Of a stretch of 64,000 nucleotides of DNA, positions 59,476 to 64,000 are shown one piece after another. Source of the stretch: Kitasatospora cineracea (GTDB taxonomy: Bacteria; Actinomycetota; Actinomycetes; Streptomycetales; Streptomycetaceae); NCBI RefSeq assembly GCF_003751605.1, contig NZ_RJVJ01000002.1:1116001-1180000 (forward strand), in the 5' to 3' direction. Each line of letters starts with the position of its first letter. Positions within the stretch are counted from its first letter, which is position 1. The notes under the pieces are model-generated. The model worked only from the letters and a program-made list of their open reading frames with translations, had not been told where the DNA came from and made no database searches. A program made the position numbers and the translations under genes.

Positions 59476-62400
59476 ATGGCCTCGACCCCGGCCCAACCGC
59501 CCCTCCTCCGCGATGTCATCGACATCAAGCCGTCCATCTCCACCTCCGACTTCGTCCTGAAGCTCGCAGAGGCCGTGAGTGACGAGGGCGCCGCCGCGGC
59601 GCTGCGGGACTACGTCGTCACCGACCGCCTGCTGGAGAACTTCGACGAGGCCCTCGGCCTCATCAAGGCGGCCCTCGACGGGCACACTTCCAAGGCCGCC
59701 TATCTCCACGGCTCGTTCGGTTCCGGTAAGTCGCACTTCATGGCCGTCCTGCACGCCCTCCTGCGGGGCAACCAGGCAGCCCTGGCCCGGACCGAATTCG
59801 ACGCCACCCTGACCAAGCACGAGTGGTTGAGCGTCGAACGCAAGCGGTTCCTGCTGGTGCCGTACCACATGCTCGGCGCGAAGTCCCTGGAGCAGCGCGT
59901 CCTCGGCGGTTACGTCTCGCACGTCAAGGCCCTGCACCCGGACGCACCGACCCCGCAGGTGTACCGCACGGACTCGCTCTTCGAGGACGTCCGTCGCCTG
60001 CGGGCGAACGTCGGCGACGAGAAGTTCATCGCGGGCCTCGCTGGCGGCGCTGCCAACGCCGTCGACGAGGACGACGAATGGGGCGAGGCATTCTCCTGGA
60101 GCTCGGCCCTCCTCGACACCGCGCTCACCGCCGAGCAGCTGGACAGTACCGACGCCAACCTGAACATCGTCAGCCCCACCACCCCCGCCGAACTGCGCGC
60201 CAAGCTCGTCCACGACGCCATCGCCGGTTGGTTCCCGGGCTTCGCGCAGAACGCGAAGGAGGACGAGTTCGGGTTCATCTCCCTGGACGCCGGCCTGGCC
60301 GTCATCGCCGCGCACGCGAAGGCGCTCGGCTACGACGGCCTGATCCTCTTCATGGACGAGTTGATCCTCTGGCTCGCCAACCGCATCCACGACCAGAAGT
60401 TCGTCTCCCGTGAGGCAGACAAGATCACCAACTTCGTGGAGGGCGCCGACTCCCGGCGCGCGATCCCGGTGGTGTCGTTCATCGCCCGCCAGCGCGACCT
60501 GCGCGAGCTGGTTGGCGAGGAGGTGTCGGGCGCGGCCGAGACCGCGATCCAGGACAGTCTGAACCTCGCCTCCGGCCGGTTCGACAAGATCACCCTCGAG
60601 GACCGCAACCTCCCCCAGATCGCCCACGCCCGCCTCCTCAGGCCGAAGGACACCGAGGCAGCCGCCAAGCTCGACGCGGCGTTCACGAAGGCCAAGCGGG
60701 TCGGACCGCAGGTCTGGGACGTCCTGCTCGGCTCCGAGGAGGGCACCACCGGCGCGGACGAGGAGTCGTTCCGCCTGACGTACCCCTTCTCCCCCGCCTT
60801 CATGGACACCCTCGTCCACATCTCCTCCGCCCTGCAGCGCTCCCGCACCGGTCTGAAGCTGATGGGCCAGCTGCTCGCCGACCACCGCGACGAGGCCCGC
60901 CTCGAGCAGCTGATCCCGCTCGGCGACCTCTACCCGGTCATCGCGGACGGTGGCGACAAGCCGTTCGTCGACAGCCTGAAGGCCGAGTTCCAGGCCGCCG
61001 ACAAGCTCTACCGGACCAAGCTGCGCCCGTACCTCCTCGGCGTCAGCGAGATCACGGAGGAGGACATCGAGCGCTACCGGAACCGGCCGGACAGCATCAC
61101 CGATCCGCAACTCGCCCAGCGTTGCCGCAACTTCATCGGTGACAACCGACTGATGTGCACTCTCCTCCTCTCCGCCCTCGCGCCCAGCGTGCCCGCGCTG
61201 CGCGACCTGACGATCCGTCGGCTCGGTGCGCTCAACCACGGCTCGGTCGTCTCGCCGATCCCTGGTGCCGAGGTCGGCGTCATCAAGTCGAAGGTCGCCG
61301 ACTGGGCCGCCCGCTTCGCCGAGATCAAGGAGACCGGCACCCAGGTCAACCCGGGCGTGCGGCTCGAACTCGCCGGCGTGGACGTGGACTCCGTCATCGC
61401 CAACGCCAACGTCAACGACAACCCCGGCAACCGGCGTGCCCTGGCCCGTCGGCTGCTGGCCGAGGAACTGGGCGTCGAGACGCATGACGGACGCCTGGAC
61501 TCCGACGAGCTGAAGCTGGTCTGGCGCGGCTCCAACCGGTCGGTCGAGGTGGTGTTCGGCAACATCGCCGACCCGGACAGCCTGCCCGACCACGAGTTCA
61601 CCCCGAGCTTCGAGGGCTCCTGGCGGTTCGTCGTCGACTTCCCGTACGACGAGAACGAGTACGGCCCGGCCGAGGACGCCAACCGCATCCGTGACTTGCG
61701 GGCACGCGGTGGCGAGCAGCGACCCCGGACGATGGCCTGGATTCCGACCCGTCTGTCGGCTGCGCGCTTCCAGGACTTCCGGCGTCTGGTCACCATCGAC
61801 TACGCGCTCAGCGACCAGCGCCGCTTCGACACCCAGTACGCCGGGCACCTGAACGCCGACAACCGGGCACGGGCCAAGGCCCTCCTGGAGGGCCAGCGCG
61901 AATCGCTCGCCAAGACGGTGAAGGCCGCCCTCAAGCAAGCGTACGGGCTGGCGGAGAAGAAGAGCTCCGACGTCGAGCTCGGCTTCGACGACCACTTCGA
62001 GCCGCTGCCGGACGTGCCCGATCTGCGTCCGTCCATCGGCCAGTCGTTGCACGATGCCGCCCGGCACGTGGCCGGCAAGCTCCTCACCCACCAGTACCCG
62101 GCCCACCCCGACCTCGACCCGGACGGCCACGGCATCCCGGTCAAGTCGGCCGACGCTCGTACCGTCTTCACACACGTACGGGCCGCGAGCGAGGCCAGCG
62201 ACCGCCGCGTCGAAATTCCGGCCAAGGACCGCCCGTTGATGAAGCGGATCGCGGGGCCGCTCGGCCTCGGCCAGCAGAAGGAGGCGTACTTCGAGCTGTC
62301 CACCCGCTGGGCCGACCACTTCCGCCAGCAGGCACGCGTCGACGGCGTCACCGGCGACCTCGGCGTGGTCCGGCTCACCGAGTGGCTGGACCGCCCGGAG

Positions 62401-63399
62401 CCGATGGGGCTCGATCCGTTCCTGGCCAACCTGGTGATCGCCTCCTTCGCCGAACTCGACGACCGCGTCTGGGTCCGCGGTGGCGGGCTGCTCGACCCGG
62501 CCCCGGAGCCATCGGCGATCAAATCCGGTGACGCCCTGCGCACCCAGCCGCTGCCCGAGGAGGACACCTGGCAGGAGGCTCGCCGCCGGTACGAGGAGAT
62601 CTTCGGCAGCAAGGCGCCCACCCTGCGGCGCAGCCGGATCGTCGGCCGGTTCGCCCGCGACATCGTGGAAGCCGCGCGCCGCTACCAGCCGCACGCCACC
62701 GACCTCGTCAAGGAGCTGGAGAAGCGCGCCGAACTGCTCGGTCTGGACGACGCGGACGGCTCCGGCCGGCTCGCCCTGGCCCGGCGCTCCCTCGCGCTGC
62801 TCGACGCGCTCCTCGCCGCTGACAAGGGCGCGGCCGCCGGTTCCGGTTCGGCCAAGCAGATCATCGGCGTCCTCGCCGGCTTCGACCTCGGCGAGGTCTC
62901 GGGTGACCGGTACGGAACGTCCGTCAAGCAGGCCGAGTCCGTCGCCTCGGCCCTCGCCAGGGCAGCCTGGGACATGCTCAAGCTCGCGCCCAACTACGGC
63001 CCCGAGGGCATGGCTGTCCTCGAAGAGCTGCGCGGTGCGGCGCGCGTCGATCAGCGCACCAGCAACCTGCCCGAGGCGCTGACGGATGCCCGGCGCGCCA
63101 TCATCAGGGTCGTCGAGCGCAGCCAGGCTGCCGCCGCCGTCCCCGCACCGTCCCCCGCGAGGACGCCTGCACCGGAGCAGCCGGCAAAAGCCGCCCCCGG
63201 CCCCGACTCGATGGACCTCACGACGCCCACCAGCCACCCCCCGGTGTCGACCGAGCCCACCACCCGCCGTCCCAGCCGCTCCGGTGGCGGTCGGACCACC
63301 GCGGCACGGGCGGTCGCCGAACTGCGGGCCGAACTGGACGAACTGGCAGCACGTGAGCCCAACGTGACGATCGAAATCACCTGGCGGGTCGTGGAATGA
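59476..63399 (+). CDS. pglY: PglY: large ATPase of the Pgl/BREX type 2 system
   Basis: 1,307 residues from ATG 59476 (GGAAGAAAGAGACC upstream); ATG 59437 is in frame but poorly placed. Walker [15 protein letters not shown] is near residue 78 and Walker [17 protein letters not shown] near 288. The remainder is a long mixed region with an Ala/Pro-rich low-complexity stretch near residues 1215-1280 before a conserved C-terminus. PglY is the P-loop ATPase (BrxC-like) of the system, required with PglZ for resistance. The stop overlaps the pglZ start (ATGA). Confidence 0.92.
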   Translation: MASTPAQPPLLRDVIDIKPSISTSDFVLKLAEAVSDEGAAAALRDYVVTDRLLENFDEALGLIKAALDGHTSKAAYLHGSFGSGKSHFMAVLHALLRGNQAALARTEFDATLTKHEWLSVERKRFLLVPYHMLGAKSLEQRVLGGYVSHVKALHPDAPTPQVYRTDSLFEDVRRLRANVGDEKFIAGLAGGAANAVDEDDEWGEAFSWSSALLDTALTAEQLDSTDANLNIVSPTTPAELRAKLVHDAIAGWFPGFAQNAKEDEFGFISLDAGLAVIAAHAKALGYDGLILFMDELILWLANRIHDQKFVSREADKITNFVEGADSRRAIPVVSFIARQRDLRELVGEEVSGAAETAIQDSLNLASGRFDKITLEDRNLPQIAHARLLRPKDTEAAAKLDAAFTKAKRVGPQVWDVLLGSEEGTTGADEESFRLTYPFSPAFMDTLVHISSALQRSRTGLKLMGQLLADHRDEARLEQLIPLGDLYPVIADGGDKPFVDSLKAEFQAADKLYRTKLRPYLLGVSEITEEDIERYRNRPDSITDPQLAQRCRNFIGDNRLMCTLLLSALAPSVPALRDLTIRRLGALNHGSVVSPIPGAEVGVIKSKVADWAARFAEIKETGTQVNPGVRLELAGVDVDSVIANANVNDNPGNRRALARRLLAEELGVETHDGRLDSDELKLVWRGSNRSVEVVFGNIADPDSLPDHEFTPSFEGSWRFVVDFPYDENEYGPAEDANRIRDLRARGGEQRPRTMAWIPTRLSAARFQDFRRLVTIDYALSDQRRFDTQYAGHLNADNRARAKALLEGQRESLAKTVKAALKQAYGLAEKKSSDVELGFDDHFEPLPDVPDLRPSIGQSLHDAARHVAGKLLTHQYPAHPDLDPDGHGIPVKSADARTVFTHVRAASEASDRRVEIPAKDRPLMKRIAGPLGLGQQKEAYFELSTRWADHFRQQARVDGVTGDLGVVRLTEWLDRPEPMGLDPFLANLVIASFAELDDRVWVRGGGLLDPAPEPSAIKSGDALRTQPLPEEDTWQEARRRYEEIFGSKAPTLRRSRIVGRFARDIVEAARRYQPHATDLVKELEKRAELLGLDDADGSGRLALARRSLALLDALLAADKGAAAGSGSAKQIIGVLAGFDLGEVSGDRYGTSVKQAESVASALARAAWDMLKLAPNYGPEGMAVLEELRGAARVDQRTSNLPEALTDARRAIIRVVERSQAAAAVPAPSPARTPAPEQPAKAAPGPDSMDLTTPTSHPPVSTEPTTRRPSRSGGGRTTAARAVAELRAELDELAAREPNVTIEITWRVVE

Positions 63400-64000
63400 G
63401 CACTCCGGTCGTCACCAGCGCGGTACGCCTCAACACCGCCACCGTCACCCAGTACCTGGCCTCGCAGTCCGGGCTCGCGGCGGGCCGGCGGAAGGCCGTC
63501 CTGCTGCGGGCCACCCCGGAATGGGACGGCCCCGCGGAGCTCGGCTGGGGCGAGCGCCGGGCCCGGATCGCCGCGGCACCGTCAGCCCTCGCCGTGTACG
63601 AGCTGGTGCTGACGCACCTGGCACCGGAGGCACCGGGCCCGGAGGTGCTGGTCGTGCTCACGGACCGGGAGGAGTCCGAGCTCGGACCCGATCTGCTGGC
63701 CAGGGTGCACAAGCAGCGGGTCAACGCCGTCGACACCTGGGACGTGGTCCGGCAGGCATTCGGCGCCGGCAGCACCGACAACCGGCTACTCAAGGACAAC
63801 TGGGCCGCCGAGGCGCTGCTCGACGCCACGCCGCCGGCAGGCTGGCCGCAGCTGGCGGGCGGCGTGCTGTCCCGGCGCGGCGCCCTCGGTGCACTCGCCC
63901 TGCGGCGACTCGGCATCGGCCGCTTCGACCCGGACCGGGACGAGCGATCGACTCCTGACAGCGTCCTGGACGTACCGGCCCTGCTGCGCTGGTCGCTCAC
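63396..64000 (+). CDS. pglZ: PglZ, N-terminal part, runs off right edge
   Basis: About 201 residues are visible from ATG 63396, overlapping the pglY stop. Sequence [20 protein letters not shown] ... [13 protein letters not shown] ... [20 protein letters not shown] resembles the N-terminus of actinobacterial PglZ; the alkaline-phosphatase-like domain would lie beyond the window. The identification rests mostly on position after pglY and on the N-terminal pattern. Confidence 0.8.
   Translation, partial: MSTPVVTSAVRLNTATVTQYLASQSGLAAGRRKAVLLRATPEWDGPAELGWGERRARIAAAPSALAVYELVLTHLAPEAPGPEVLVVLTDREESELGPDLLARVHKQRVNAVDTWDVVRQAFGAGSTDNRLLKDNWAAEALLDATPPAGWPQLAGGVLSRRGALGALALRRLGIGRFDPDRDERSTPDSVLDVPALLRWSL

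Overview
The window is high-GC actinobacterial DNA, almost certainly Streptomyces or a close relative. The evidence is G/C-ending codons, GTG starts with overlapping stops, an AfsR-type SARP with two TTA (bldA-type) codons, a tRNA-Pro attachment core of the pSAM2 type, and a Pgl (BREX type 2) phage-defence operon.

Region 1 (1-27,160) is a nonribosomal peptide cluster. A large SARP regulator, an MbtH protein, three NRPS genes (modules A-T / C-A-T / C-A-T-C-A-T / C-A-T-C-A-T-TE, six adenylation domains), a cytochrome P450 and an MFS exporter run on the + strand with short or overlapping junctions and end at a strong hairpin. To its left lies the start of a divergent YcaO-like gene. The cluster sits between two degraded gene stubs that point away from it: an internally deleted dimethylarginine dimethylaminohydrolase (841-1050, -) and an internally deleted Lrp/AsnC regulator (27,534-27,641, +). 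It therefore looks as if the cluster was inserted into a divergent ddaH/lrp intergenic region.

Region 2 (27,160-42,350) is a decayed integration zone. Two identical 43-bp copies of the 3' half of tRNA-Pro(GGG), each with its terminator, lie at 27,994 and 37,478. A truncated tyrosine integrase lies beside the second. Between them are three DUF5994 genes (one intact, one with an in-frame TGA, one with a lost stop), a CBS-pair protein, a SpoIIE-type phosphatase, small membrane proteins, and fragments of VKOR, HATPase, IS and other genes. To the right is a zinc-ribbon/nuclease gene broken by a 111-bp tandem duplication, an IS3-family insertion (1,296 bp, with inverted repeats and a 4-bp target duplication) and a TGA codon. 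The four in-frame stops read in this zone are all compatible with C:G to T:A transitions.

Region 3 (42,600-64,000) is a defence island. Two divergent DUF2075-type helicases, each with an N-terminal D...ExK nuclease signature, share a conserved ~33-bp element upstream of each start. A DUF262 protein and a CBS-HEPN protein form an overlapping pair directly upstream of pglW-pglX. A Phd/VapC-type toxin-antitoxin pair with a 35-bp palindromic upstream element sits between pglX and pglY. pglZ runs off the right edge. The middle of pglX is visibly poorer in G+C than its ends, as expected for an exchanged specificity region.

All calls come from reading the sequence. No searches were run.
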